A stretch of 64,000 nucleotides of DNA from Pseudomonadota bacterium. GTDB taxonomy: Bacteria; Pseudomonadota; Alphaproteobacteria; Rhizobiales; Hyphomicrobiaceae. The notes beneath the pieces were generated by a model. The model worked only from the letters and a program-made list of their open reading frames with translations. It was not told the origin of the DNA and made no database searches. Below are positions 50,873 to 59,977 of this stretch, piece after piece (within the stretch, counting starts at the first letter, position 1; every line of letters begins with the position of its first letter). The DNA lies in the NCBI GenBank assembly GCA_023430315.1, contig JAEZAW010000143.1, positions 12,568 to 76,567 of the forward strand, given 5' to 3'. Both the position numbers and the translations under genes were made by a program.

Positions 50873-52330
50873 TCAGCCGACCGCCTCTGCAACACTTTTC
50901 CGCGGCCGCACGGTGCCCTCACGCGGCACCAGCGGCAGCACGACGTCGGCCGCGACGTCAGCGACCGTTTCGAGCGCCAACACACTCTCGATGACTTTCG
51001 TCAAAGCAGACGACTTGAGCGGATGAATGGCGAAAGGCGCGCACCGGCGAAACTTCGCGACGACCTCTTCAACCGTCAGAGGATTGTCGGGATGGCCTTT
51101 CTCGATCGTGCATTCTCCAGTGATGGTCGCCCCGCTCTTGAGGCGCGTCGTCACGCGGGTGCCGAGCGGTGGCAGGTTCTCGTCGAGGTCGGCCGAGATG
51201 CGCTCCATGAAGCTCCGCACGTCAGCGCGTGCGCGCCGCTCCGGCGCGTAGGCATCGAGGAAGATGCCGCCGTCATGCACGACCGTCGACATGACGTAGG
51301 GCAAGCTGAACTGACACTGCGGAACCGTCTCCGGCTTCCACTTTTCGGCCTTGGGAATAGCCACGACCGTCCAGTTAAGGCTTCCAACGTCGAGATGCAT
51401 AGTGTCGATATCGTCGACGCCGAAGCCATGCTCGCGCATCTGCTGCTGGACGAGATCGATACCCGTGTGCGTGCATTTGCACGCAGCGTGCGCCTTGAAG
51501 CTGGTGCGCGTCATCTCCCAGCGAGAGCCAAGATCCCGCGTGATGAGGTCGAGATCGATGTGCCCTTGCCGCGTGAAGAGGGCGTAGTAGCCGCGCTGCT
51601 TCCCGGCGAGGAACTCCCGCACCGGACCTGTCACGCCAAGCCGGCTCATGCGGCAGACATTGATCGCATCCTGTGCCACGAAGCCGTGATGGAAGCGGAT
51701 CATCGATGCGCCTTCGTTATACATCGAGGCGTCATGCGGCTGCGTCATCAGCTTGGCGATGCCGTGAGCATTCATCAGCTCGCTGTGACTGAAGCCGAGC
51801 AGCTTTCCCACAGCGGCGACCGCGCCGAAGATGTAGTGTCCGCCCGCGGACCCGCCGGGTTGCTCGAAGCTCTTGAACGAGCAGCCGAGGCCCGTCCGGA
51901 TCATGAGCTCCTGAGCAACGATGAAAGCCGTCAGGAACTCCCGCCCGCTCGTACGCTCCTTCATTCCTGTCGCGGCAAGCAGGGACGGCACGGTGTACTC
52001 GGCGCCGTGTCCAGCCTCGTAGTGCGTATCGCCCATGTCCATGGCGCGCGCCATCGGCGCGAGCGCGAATGCAGCCATCGCGGCAGGCACCTTGCCGCCG
52101 AAGAAGGGGATATGGCTCTCCGGCTTGCCGCCCTGTTCGCGGACGAAGTCGACGACCTCGGCCATGCCGTCCATGCCGGAGCCGCCCATCGACACGCCGA
52201 TGATGTCAAGGATCTGCTTCTTGCCGAACTCGAGGACGTCCTTCGGGATATCGTCGTAGCTCGTCTCGACGACCATCCTGCAGAGCGTCTCCATCGGGTC
52301 TTCACCAGGGAGCCGTTCGAACGATCTCAT
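50873..52330 (-). CDS. MmgE/PrpD family protein (second copy)
   Basis: This 485-residue protein has the PrpD fold with LDIIGVSMGGSGMDGMAEVV, ALAPMARAMDMGDTHYEAGHGAEY, GLGCSFKSFEQPGGSAG and TSFKAHAACKCTHTGID. It differs clearly from the other PrpD copy in the window and is longer at both ends. Two such enzymes in one locus suggest two steps on citrate-like or methylcitrate-like acids, or one catalytic and one auxiliary protein. The start could also be the ATG at 52294 (METLCRMV). Confidence 0.88.
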   Translation of the reverse strand: MRSFERLPGEDPMETLCRMVVETSYDDIPKDVLEFGKKQILDIIGVSMGGSGMDGMAEVVDFVREQGGKPESHIPFFGGKVPAAMAAFALAPMARAMDMGDTHYEAGHGAEYTVPSLLAATGMKERTSGREFLTAFIVAQELMIRTGLGCSFKSFEQPGGSAGGHYIFGAVAAVGKLLGFSHSELMNAHGIAKLMTQPHDASMYNEGASMIRFHHGFVAQDAINVCRMSRLGVTGPVREFLAGKQRGYYALFTRQGHIDLDLITRDLGSRWEMTRTSFKAHAACKCTHTGIDLVQQQMREHGFGVDDIDTMHLDVGSLNWTVVAIPKAEKWKPETVPQCQFSLPYVMSTVVHDGGIFLDAYAPERRARADVRSFMERISADLDENLPPLGTRVTTRLKSGATITGECTIEKGHPDNPLTVEEVVAKFRRCAPFAIHPLKSSALTKVIESVLALETVADVAADVVLPLVPREGTVRPRKSVAEAVG

Positions 52331-52528
52331 CGGTCTTGATCTCCTCCCGGCGGTTCGGGTTCTGTTGTTGCGTCGTCCAGCAGTAGCCTACGGCAATGGT
52401 TAGCGCTCCACGCGCTGGACGGCGGAGTTCCTTTGCCGGATCATAGCCAGACCAATTCGGGTGACCACGTGCTTCGCCGACATAGCAGTGTTAGCGTCCC
52501 GCACATATCGAGGGAGTGGGCGTCCCCC

Positions 52529-53356
52529 TCAGCGGGAGGCCCGATCCGGGATCGGCTTCAGCGGCGGCAGGTCGAGGCGCGCCACGATGCCGGTGAGCTT
52601 CTCGCTCGCCGGAGGATAGCTCGCCATCACGAGTGTGTCGTGCCCCGGAATGAGGAAATCGAGGCTCGGCACGGTCGCCCGCACCTTGTCGTAGGAGCGC
52701 AGCATCTGGGCGACGTCGACCGCCGCAACGAAGGGGCGGTGCCGGCTCATGTTCTCGAAGAATGAGGCGACGTCGCCGGCGAGCGTGATCCAGCCTCGCT
52801 CCGTATGGATGCGCAGGTACTGCAACCCAACTGTATGGCCCGGTGCGACATCGAGCTCGATGCCCGGTGCAAAGGTAAAGGGCCCATCGTAGAGCTTCAG
52901 GCGGCGAGCGAAATTGAGCCGGACCATGCTGATGATGTGGTCGACCTCATAGCCCGCAGAAAAGTAGCGGTACTGCATGTCCGGCCCGACCGCGAACTCG
53001 AGTTCGCTGCGCTGCAGGTGGAAAGTCGCTGACGGGAGTAGGTCGGTATTGCCGGCGTGATCATAGTGCAGATGGGTCTGGATGACGTCCTTCACGGAGG
53101 CCGGATCGATGTCGAGCAGCCGCAGCGACTCGATCGGACAGCGCAGGACGGTGCGCTTGCGGCGTGCCGCGATCTCGCCGGAAAAGCCCGTATCGATCAC
53201 GATCGTCCGGCCCGCCCCGATGGCGACCCAGATGAAGTAATCCATGTCCATCCGCTCGTCGCGCGGATCGCCGCCAATGAAATGCTCCGAGCGCTTGGCC
53301 TGTCGTTCGGCGTACTTGATCGCGTAGAGGCGGTATGTGGGTAGGCTCTCGGACAC
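52529..53356 (-). CDS. Metallo-beta-lactamase-fold hydrolase (AHL-lactonase-like)
   Basis: This 275-residue two-metal hydrolase has the full set of ligands: H95, H97, D99 and H100 in THLHYDHAG, H174 in APGHT, D195 in LAGDV and H239 in IPGHD. The fold and pattern resemble N-acyl homoserine lactonases. In this locus a pathway lactone or thioester is a more likely substrate than a quorum signal. It lies 27 bases downstream of the enoyl-CoA hydratase gene; 198 bases separate it from the second PrpD gene. Confidence 0.88.
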   Translation of the reverse strand: MSESLPTYRLYAIKYAERQAKRSEHFIGGDPRDERMDMDYFIWVAIGAGRTIVIDTGFSGEIAARRKRTVLRCPIESLRLLDIDPASVKDVIQTHLHYDHAGNTDLLPSATFHLQRSELEFAVGPDMQYRYFSAGYEVDHIISMVRLNFARRLKLYDGPFTFAPGIELDVAPGHTVGLQYLRIHTERGWITLAGDVASFFENMSRHRPFVAAVDVAQMLRSYDKVRATVPSLDFLIPGHDTLVMASYPPASEKLTGIVARLDLPPLKPIPDRASR

Positions 53357-53383
53357 CCATCTCTCCTTGAAAGCTGCCGCAGC

Positions 53384-54160
53384 CTAGCGTCCGATAAAGC
53401 GCGGCTTGCGCTTCTCGAAGTGAGCCTTGAGGCCTTCCTCGTAGTCGGCTGTCGCTTCGAGCGGCCGACGCAGCGCTTGGTTGAGTTCAACGGCAGCCTC
53501 GAACGATAGATCAGCGCCGCCGTTGAGCAGTTGCTTGGCGCCGGCGAAACCAAGTGGGCTCGTGCTGTCCGCAATCTCCCGCGCGAGGTCGATGGCTGCG
53601 GGCAGAAGCGCCTCCGGCGAGACGACCTTTTCGAGGATGCCGAGCTCCAGCGCCTCGGACGCGCTCGCCTGGCGCGCCTGATAGAAGAAGGGTCGCGTCG
53701 CCGCGCGACCAATCAAGCGAGGCAGGATGACGGCGCCGCCCGCTCCGGGAAACGCGCCGAGCTTCATCTCGGGAAAACCGAAGCGCGCGTAATCGGCTGC
53801 GATCCGAAGATCGCAATAGAGTGCGAGCTCGAAGCCGCCGCCGAGGCACCAGCCGTTGATCGCGGCGACAAAGGCCTTCGGCGAGCGCCAGATCGCCTCG
53901 TTGACGCGCCACAACAATGTGGCCTGCGCCCATTTCTCGTCGGGCGTCATGCCGCGACGCTCTTTGAGATCCGCACCCGTGCAGAAGGACTTGCTGCCGG
54001 CTCCCGTCACGACGACGACGCGCGTATCGGCATCGGCCTCGGCTGCGCCGACCTCTTGCAGAAGTAGCTTCGCCAGCTCGCCCGAGAGCGCGTTCATCGC
54101 CTCCGGCCGGTTCAAGGTAAAGATCCGGACGGGACCTTCCTGCGAGATTTCGAGAATCAT
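53384..54160 (-). CDS. Enoyl-CoA hydratase/isomerase family protein
   Basis: This 258-residue crotonase-fold enzyme has both catalytic Glu: E111 in GGGFELAL and E131 in FPEMKLGAFPGAGG. The oxyanion-hole segments are CTGADLKER and AINGWCLGGG. It probably hydrates the product of the neighbouring acyl-CoA dehydrogenase, whose gene is 14 bases upstream. The family also contains isomerases and dehalogenases, so the precise reaction is open. Confidence 0.92.
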   Translation of the reverse strand: MILEISQEGPVRIFTLNRPEAMNALSGELAKLLLQEVGAAEADADTRVVVVTGAGSKSFCTGADLKERRGMTPDEKWAQATLLWRVNEAIWRSPKAFVAAINGWCLGGGFELALYCDLRIAADYARFGFPEMKLGAFPGAGGAVILPRLIGRAATRPFFYQARQASASEALELGILEKVVSPEALLPAAIDLAREIADSTSPLGFAGAKQLLNGGADLSFEAAVELNQALRRPLEATADYEEGLKAHFEKRKPRFIGR

Positions 54161-54174
54161 TCCGTCCTACCTCG

Positions 54175-55317
54175 TCACCGGCCCGCCAAGAGCTCACGGG
54201 AGATCAGGAGCTTCTGGATCTCGTTCGTCCCATCATAGAGCTGGAACACCATCGCGTCGCGATAGAGCTTCTCGATAGGGAAGTCGTTCAGGAAACCATA
54301 TCCGCCGTGCATCTTGAGCGCCGCCGAACAGACGCGCTCGCTCATCTGCGAGGCGAAGAGCTTTGCGATCGAGGCCTCGCGGACGCAGCGCACGCCCGAA
54401 TCCTTGAGGCGCGCCGCGTGATAGCAGAGCTGCCGCGCGGCTTCGAGATCAGTTGCCATTTCGGCGAGCGTGAAGGCGACCGCCTGATGCTGGGCGATCT
54501 TCTTGCCGAATGTTTCGCGCTCCTGTGAGTATTGCAGCGCCGCATCGAAGGCCCGCTGAGCCAGCCCGACGGCCTGCGCCGCAACCACGATGCGCTTCGA
54601 CTCGAGACCCGAGAGCGCGATCTTCAGCCCATCGCCGAGTTCGCCGAGAAGGTTCTCAGCCGGCACTTCTACGTTCTCGAGCGCGATCTGACAGGTGTCG
54701 TTGCTGCGGTGACCGAGCTTCAGCTCCTCGCGGATGACCGTGTAGCCCGGCGTGTCGGTTGGCACGATGAAGGCCGAGATTCCGCGCTTGCCGGCGCTCG
54801 GATCGGTGACGGCGATGACGAGCGAAATCTTCGCGGTCGCACCGGACGTGATGAACATCTTCGTGCCATTGAGGACGTAGCGATCGCCACGCCGCTCGGC
54901 CCGCGTGCGCAAGTTCGCTGCGTCGGATCCTGCCTGAGGCTCCGACAACAGCATGCAGGCGATCTGCCGCCCTTCCGCGACGGGGCGCAGGTACTTCTCC
55001 TTCTGCGCATCCGTCCCGAATGCAAAGACGTTGTTGGCGAAAGAATTCGTGGCATTGATAGTATTGCAGATGCCCGCATCGCCGTAGCCGAGCTCTTCCG
55101 TCAGATACAGGTAAGAGAAGAAGTCGGCGCCGGCGCCACCCCATTCAATGGGAATGCTGACGCCGAAGAAGCCAAACTCGCCGAGCTTCTGCAGCGTCTC
55201 CTTCGGAACCAGATGCTGGCGATCCCATTCGGCGGCGTGCGGGATAACCTCCTCGCGCACGAAATTGCGCACCATGTCGCGCATCGCGGTCTGTTCGTCC
55301 GTCATCATGGTCGTCAC
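54175..55317 (-). CDS. Acyl-CoA dehydrogenase with Asp at the catalytic base position
   Basis: The 380 residues have the acyl-CoA dehydrogenase layout: LSEPQAGSDAANLRT, FITSGATAKI, GHRSNDTCQIALENVEVP, and the FAD-binding C-terminal helices with GGYGFLNDFPIEKLYRDAMVFQLYDGTNE. In most members the base is the Glu of the YEGT motif. Here it reads YDGT, so the residue is D362. The alternative Glu used by isovaleryl-CoA-type enzymes is also not present (SGLESKR). The enzyme may be slow, or use an unusual substrate. It is upstream of the enoyl-CoA hydratase gene. Confidence 0.92.
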   Translation of the reverse strand: MTTMMTDEQTAMRDMVRNFVREEVIPHAAEWDRQHLVPKETLQKLGEFGFFGVSIPIEWGGAGADFFSYLYLTEELGYGDAGICNTINATNSFANNVFAFGTDAQKEKYLRPVAEGRQIACMLLSEPQAGSDAANLRTRAERRGDRYVLNGTKMFITSGATAKISLVIAVTDPSAGKRGISAFIVPTDTPGYTVIREELKLGHRSNDTCQIALENVEVPAENLLGELGDGLKIALSGLESKRIVVAAQAVGLAQRAFDAALQYSQERETFGKKIAQHQAVAFTLAEMATDLEAARQLCYHAARLKDSGVRCVREASIAKLFASQMSERVCSAALKMHGGYGFLNDFPIEKLYRDAMVFQLYDGTNEIQKLLISRELLAGR

Positions 55318-55368
55318 GCTGTCGTCTCTTTGCGAAAGGCCAAGGGCGCGGGTGAGAGCAGATGCCGG

Positions 55369-56172
55369 TCAGCCCGGCATCGCGAAGCCGCCGTTCACGC
55401 TGCAGATCTGCCCGGTAATATGACCAGCCCGGGCCGAAGCCAAGAACGTTACGAGGTCGGCCGTGTCTTCGGGTCGGCCGATCTTCCGCAGCGGGTAGGC
55501 TCGCCGAACCTTCTCCTCGCGCGTCGCGACGCCTTCAGCGCCGAGCTTCGCCTCGAGCCGGCGCAGCACTTCTCGGCGCAGTGGCGTGTCGGTCGCGGCC
55601 GGTGAAACCGCATTTACAGTAATTCCGTCGCGGCCGACCTCGCGCGCCAGCGACTTGGTAAAAGAAATGACGCCGCCCTTCGCACTCGAATAGGCGACCT
55701 CCTTCTCCTGACCGACCCGCGCCGCATCCGAGACGATATTCACGATGCGCCCGTGTTTGCGCTCCGCCATTCCCTTCAGTACCGCCCGCGTGCAGTTCAT
55801 CGTGCCAAAGAGGCTGACGGCAATCTCTCGCTCGCAATCGGCTGGCCGGCTCTCGACGAAGACCACGTTATTGAGCATGACCGCTGCGTTGTTGACGAGA
55901 ATGTCGACGGGCCCGAGGCGAGCCTGGACGTCGGCGATGCCGGTCTGCACGTCTTCGAGTCGGGTGATGTCGAACGGCGCCGCGACTGCAGTGGCTTTTG
56001 TGCGGCGCAGCAGTTCAAGCGTCTCGTCGCATCGCTCCAGCGTGAGATCGTTGACCGCGACGGCACATCCCTCGGCCGCGAATGCCAAGCCGATTGCCTG
56101 CCCTATGCCCGATCCCGCGCCCGTGACGAGAACGACCTGTCCTTTGAGTTCCAAGTCCATTTGCACCATCAT
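55369..56172 (-). CDS. Short-chain dehydrogenase/reductase
   Basis: This 267-residue enzyme has the TGAGSGIG cofactor motif, NNAA (about 94-97), and the catalytic triad S148, Y161 and K165. The C-terminal ITGQICSVNGGFA is typical of classical SDRs of the FabG kind. The start may be the ATG at 56160. It heads the acyl-CoA dehydrogenase run and probably oxidises or reduces a 3-hydroxyacyl-CoA or a related alcohol. Confidence 0.92.
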   Translation of the reverse strand: MMVQMDLELKGQVVLVTGAGSGIGQAIGLAFAAEGCAVAVNDLTLERCDETLELLRRTKATAVAAPFDITRLEDVQTGIADVQARLGPVDILVNNAAVMLNNVVFVESRPADCEREIAVSLFGTMNCTRAVLKGMAERKHGRIVNIVSDAARVGQEKEVAYSSAKGGVISFTKSLAREVGRDGITVNAVSPAATDTPLRREVLRRLEAKLGAEGVATREEKVRRAYPLRKIGRPEDTADLVTFLASARAGHITGQICSVNGGFAMPG

Positions 56173-56327
56173 TTTTGCGGCACTATAGCCGTCTCGATCG
56201 CCCCAGGCATGGTTGCGCCGTGCATACCAGTATGCCCACCGGCTACATACCGATGGGCAGAACCATTACGAGCTGGGAGATAGCGCGCTGGGACGTGGTG
56301 CGGCCGGCCGAGGCATACGACGAACGT

Positions 56328-57323
56328 TCAAACTTGGCTCGCCTCGAGAACTGAAATCGCGCTGCCAGTAGAGACAACGCGCTCGAGGCGCAAACTTGCG
56401 GCTGCAAACAACGTAGCATATTCAGCTTCAGTGCGCTCGGTGCCGCCAGTAACGACAAGCATGTTGGCGTCGATCAATTTGATCGTGCTTGGATCGTTCC
56501 CGGGAGGAATGATTGTCTCTGCGACGAGCACTCTTCCGTTCGGCTTCATGGCGTCGCGGCAATTGCGCAGGATGCGCACGGCGTGTTCGTCGTTCCAGTC
56601 ATGAATGACCTTCTTCAGAATGTATGCGTCGGCGCCCACAGGAACAAAATCGAAGAAGCTTCCAGCTGCCAACTCGATACTCGACGAAAGACCGGCTCCA
56701 CGCGCCCGCGCCATCTGAATTCCGGCTGGGAGGTCGAAGAGCACACCAGACAGGTGGGAATGACGCTCAAGGATCTCCGATAGCAGCTGCCCATGGCCGC
56801 CACCCACGTCCACGATGCGCGTGAAGGGACTGAAGTCATATGACGCTGCGACGGCCTCGTTCGCACCTTGACTCAGGGCGATCATGGCGTGCTGAAAAAG
56901 CTCAGCTGCGTCCGGATGGTCAGCCAGCCAGTCGAACCTGGGCTTTCCGAACACTTCCGCGAATGCCGGCAGACCAGTGTGCACGGAATGCGCGAGCTGC
57001 GCGAAGGCCATATATGGTTCCCGATTCATCATCCGGATCATGTTGCGAGGACTCGAGCTCGCGCCAGACTTCAGCGCCGCTCCGAGTTCAGTCAACTCGA
57101 AGTGACGATCGGCGGTTTCGCGAAAGACGCCTTCGGCGGCGAGAACCCGCATGGTTCTGTAGAGCGCGCCGCTGTGGCAGCCCGTCTCCCTCGCCAGATC
57201 GTCCACACTTCGCTCGCCGGCGGCGAGACGATCCGCAATGTCGAGTTCCGCCGCAACGTGCAATGCCTGGGAGACGATGAAGCCGAAGCCAAGTCGCATG
57301 AGTTGTTGAGAGGGGCTGAGCAT
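56328..57323 (-). CDS. SAM-dependent O-methyltransferase-like protein
   Basis: This 331-residue enzyme of the Methyltransf_2 class has an N-terminal winged-helix dimerisation domain (about 15-95, with ETGCHSGALYRTMRVLAAEGVF). The SAM site reads DVGGGHGQLL (about 170-180) and the catalytic His lies in KKVIHDWND. The family methylates hydroxyl groups on small aromatics or isoprenoid-derived compounds. It is the first gene on this strand, with a gap of 155 bases before the SDR, so co-transcription is not certain. Confidence 0.88.
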   Translation of the reverse strand: MLSPSQQLMRLGFGFIVSQALHVAAELDIADRLAAGERSVDDLARETGCHSGALYRTMRVLAAEGVFRETADRHFELTELGAALKSGASSSPRNMIRMMNREPYMAFAQLAHSVHTGLPAFAEVFGKPRFDWLADHPDAAELFQHAMIALSQGANEAVAASYDFSPFTRIVDVGGGHGQLLSEILERHSHLSGVLFDLPAGIQMARARGAGLSSSIELAAGSFFDFVPVGADAYILKKVIHDWNDEHAVRILRNCRDAMKPNGRVLVAETIIPPGNDPSTIKLIDANMLVVTGGTERTEAEYATLFAAASLRLERVVSTGSAISVLEASQV

Positions 57324-57605
57324 GATTTTGCCTATTTGAAATATGGATTAACCGTGAAACGCGAGTAGAGATCTAGCATTCAAAATTGGCCATAAGATAG
57401 CCCTCTAATCAAACCCAACAGTCCCGATGCGCATCGGTGACTTCCGCAATTCACGGCAAATCTCACTTAGCGGGTTTTTACCGATAGCGGGCTGGCTCTG
57501 TCCTGCTCACACTCGTGCCGTTGCAGTGGCGTGCGAGAGGGTAACGGAGATCAGCATTCACGGTTCGCACGGCTACGGCTTTGTTGCTTGCATTGGGAGA
57601 GCAGG

Positions 57606-59069
57606 ATGAATGCCCAAGTCACTCTCACTCGGTACGCGGCGGTGTCATTCGTGGCCGCATTGACACTGACATCAGTGGGGACCATCAACGCCGTCCACGC
57701 GCAACAACCCTCTCCCTCAGTCGCCAGCGGTCAATCGACTTCGCCGAATGAGGCGCGGACGATCGCGCAAGAGGCGTACATCTATCTCTATCCGCTGATC
57801 ACGATGGATGTGACGCGCAAGCAGCTGATCAACACCGACCCGAAGACCGGCGGGATAGGCGGCGCGCCGAACACATTCGATCATATCCGCGCATTTCCTG
57901 CCGCCGACATGAGAGCTGTCGTCCGTCCGAATTTCGATACGCTCTACTCGTCTGCTTGGCTTGATCTGACCGGTGGCCCAGTCGTGGTCTCGACCGCGGA
58001 CACCGGTGGCCGCTATTTCATGTTGCCCATGATCGACATGTGGACGGATGTCTTCGCGGTGCCGGGCAAGCGGACGAATGGCACCGGCGCTGCCAATTTC
58101 GCTGTTGTCCCCCCTGACTGGACCGGGACGCTTCCGTCGGATGTCGAACGCATTCAGTCGCCAACCCCGTTTGTCTGGATTATCGGGCGCACGCAAACCA
58201 ACGGCGTGAAGGACTACGGCGCGGTCCACAAAATCCAGGATGGCTACAAACTCACGCTTCTGGCCGATTGGGGAAAGACGCCGCGTAAGATCGAGCAGAA
58301 GATCGATCCTTCGGTCGACAAGACCGAACCGCTCAAGCAGGTCAATTCAATGCCCGCGCAAGCTTACTTCAAGTATGGTGCGGAGCTGATGGGGCAGCAT
58401 CCGCCTCATGTAACGGACTGGTCGATCCTCGCACGCATGAAGCGGATTGGGATCGAGCCGGGCAAATTCGATAGCAGCAAGGCCAACGCCGATGCGCTCG
58501 CGACTGGCGCCGCCGACGGCTTGAAATTCATGGTCGAGAAGATGCCGACGATGGCCCGGGTCGTTAATGGCTGGCAGATGAATACCGATTCGATGGGCGT
58601 TTACGGCGACTACTACCTAAAGCGCGCCATCGTCGCCATGGCAGGGCTCGGCGCCAATCAACCCGAAGACGCTATTTATCCGCTCAACATTGCCGATGCC
58701 GACGGCAACGCTGTCGTGGGCGAGAACAAGTATGTACTGCATTTCGACAAGGGCGACCTCCCGCCTGCCAATGCGTTCTGGTCCTTGACCATGTATGACG
58801 CGGAAGGTTTCCAGGTTGCCAATTCGATCAATCGCTTTGCCATCGGCGATCGGGACGCGCTCAAATTCAACACGGACGGTTCGCTCGATCTATTCATTCA
58901 GAGCGATAATCCCGGCCCCGAGCTGGAGTCGAACTGGTTGCCTGCACCGAGGAGCGGCAAGCTCGGATTGACTATGCGGCTCTACGCACCGAGACAGGAG
59001 GCACTCGATGGGCGCTGGAACCCGCCGGCCATCAAGCGATCGACGTCGACCGGGCGCGCCCTGCAATAA
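57606..59069 (+). CDS. Secreted DUF1254/DUF1214 protein
   Basis: This 487-residue protein has a signal peptide (ending VHAQQ). Its DUF1254 domain is at about residues 50-180 (AYIYLYPLITMDVTRKQLI, RPNFDTLYSSAWLDL) and its DUF1214 domain at about 360-470 (YGDYYLKRAIVAM and FWSLTMYDAEGF). The function of this pair is unknown. The ATG at 57606 follows GGAGAGCAGG. It is the only gene on its strand between two minus-strand genes. Confidence 0.9.
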   Translation: MNAQVTLTRYAAVSFVAALTLTSVGTINAVHAQQPSPSVASGQSTSPNEARTIAQEAYIYLYPLITMDVTRKQLINTDPKTGGIGGAPNTFDHIRAFPAADMRAVVRPNFDTLYSSAWLDLTGGPVVVSTADTGGRYFMLPMIDMWTDVFAVPGKRTNGTGAANFAVVPPDWTGTLPSDVERIQSPTPFVWIIGRTQTNGVKDYGAVHKIQDGYKLTLLADWGKTPRKIEQKIDPSVDKTEPLKQVNSMPAQAYFKYGAELMGQHPPHVTDWSILARMKRIGIEPGKFDSSKANADALATGAADGLKFMVEKMPTMARVVNGWQMNTDSMGVYGDYYLKRAIVAMAGLGANQPEDAIYPLNIADADGNAVVGENKYVLHFDKGDLPPANAFWSLTMYDAEGFQVANSINRFAIGDRDALKFNTDGSLDLFIQSDNPGPELESNWLPAPRSGKLGLTMRLYAPRQEALDGRWNPPAIKRSTSTGRALQ

Positions 59070-59086
59070 GCGCCGCTGCTTCGAGT

Positions 59087-59890
59087 TCAGCCTTTGACGC
59101 GACGCATCGTCATTGAGTGACGGAAGCGCGATGCCGGATGGGTATTGATGGCAATCAGGGCTGTCGTTCCCGATGCGAGCTTGTAGATGCGCCGCACTTC
59201 GAGCGCCATGGTTTCGTCCTCGACGCGGAGTCCGTTTGCCATCGCCGGGGACATCGGTGTCGCGGCGATCTCCTGACGCACTTCGACGACACGCTGGCCG
59301 AACATGTCCTCGATGAGGTGGAATATGGGGCCGGTGTGTCGTTTCAATAGTCGGCCGATGGCCGCGAATTCGCGATTGACGTAGACCTCAGTGGCGCAGA
59401 CCGGAATGTCGCTTTCTCCCGTGTGGCGATGGCCGCGGATGGCAAGCCACTGTTCGCCTCTCTTCACTTCGATGCGCGCGGCGAGCTGCCGGTCCACTTC
59501 AATCAGCTCTATGGAAGCGATCGCGAAATGCAGACCCGTTGCGAATGTGACGAGGTCGTTGATCGACATCACCTCGTGCACAAAAGAGGTCGCGAGCTGA
59601 GGCGAAACGGTCGTCCCGGAGCCCTGCCGCGAAGATACGAGATCGTCTTCCCGTAGCCGCCTCAGCGCCTCGCGCACCGTATAGCGGCTGACGGAGAAGC
59701 GCTTTCGCAGTTCCTCCTCCGTCGGGAGCTGCGAGCCGACGGGATAGACGCCCTTGACGATCTCGTCCTTCAGCGTCCGAACAACCTGGAGATAGAGCGG
59801 ATCGTCGGATCGGAATTCGATCGGCGATCGTACGCGCGACCTGCTCTTGGCATGCGCGCGCTGGCGGCCCTTCGTAAGCCGGGTTTCCAT
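59087..59890 (-). CDS. GntR-family regulator with UTRA domain
   Basis: This 267-residue regulator has an N-terminal winged helix (about residues 30-95) with PLYLQVVRTLKDEIVKGVYP, GSQLPTEEELRKRF and VSRYTVREALRRL, and a C-terminal UTRA ligand-binding domain. The start may also be the ATG at 59929. It is divergent from the CoA-ester operon. An inverted repeat in the shared promoter gap is a good operator candidate. The effector is probably a pathway CoA ester or acid. Confidence 0.92.
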   Translation of the reverse strand: METRLTKGRQRAHAKSRSRVRSPIEFRSDDPLYLQVVRTLKDEIVKGVYPVGSQLPTEEELRKRFSVSRYTVREALRRLREDDLVSSRQGSGTTVSPQLATSFVHEVMSINDLVTFATGLHFAIASIELIEVDRQLAARIEVKRGEQWLAIRGHRHTGESDIPVCATEVYVNREFAAIGRLLKRHTGPIFHLIEDMFGQRVVEVRQEIAATPMSPAMANGLRVEDETMALEVRRIYKLASGTTALIAINTHPASRFRHSMTMRRVKG

Positions 59891-59937
59891 GAATTTTTCC
59901 CGCTTGTCCTTATGACTTATCGCCGGCATTCCTGGAG

Positions 59938-59957
59938 GTCAATTTGCACATATTGAC
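59938..59957. promoter_or_regulatory. Inverted repeat GTCAAT-N8-ATTGAC, candidate GntR operator
   Basis: The six-base arms are exact and lie in the short divergent gap, 20 bases before the plus-strand start. The GntR gene is the natural binder. A second copy was not found nearby. Confidence 0.55.
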
Positions 59958-59977
59958 ATGCGGGGGGAGGGGTTGTC

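Noticed and set aside
52529..53356. Quorum-quenching AHL lactonase as the true role
   Set aside because: The metal site fits, but the catabolic context favours a pathway lactone or thioester, so only the fold is claimed.
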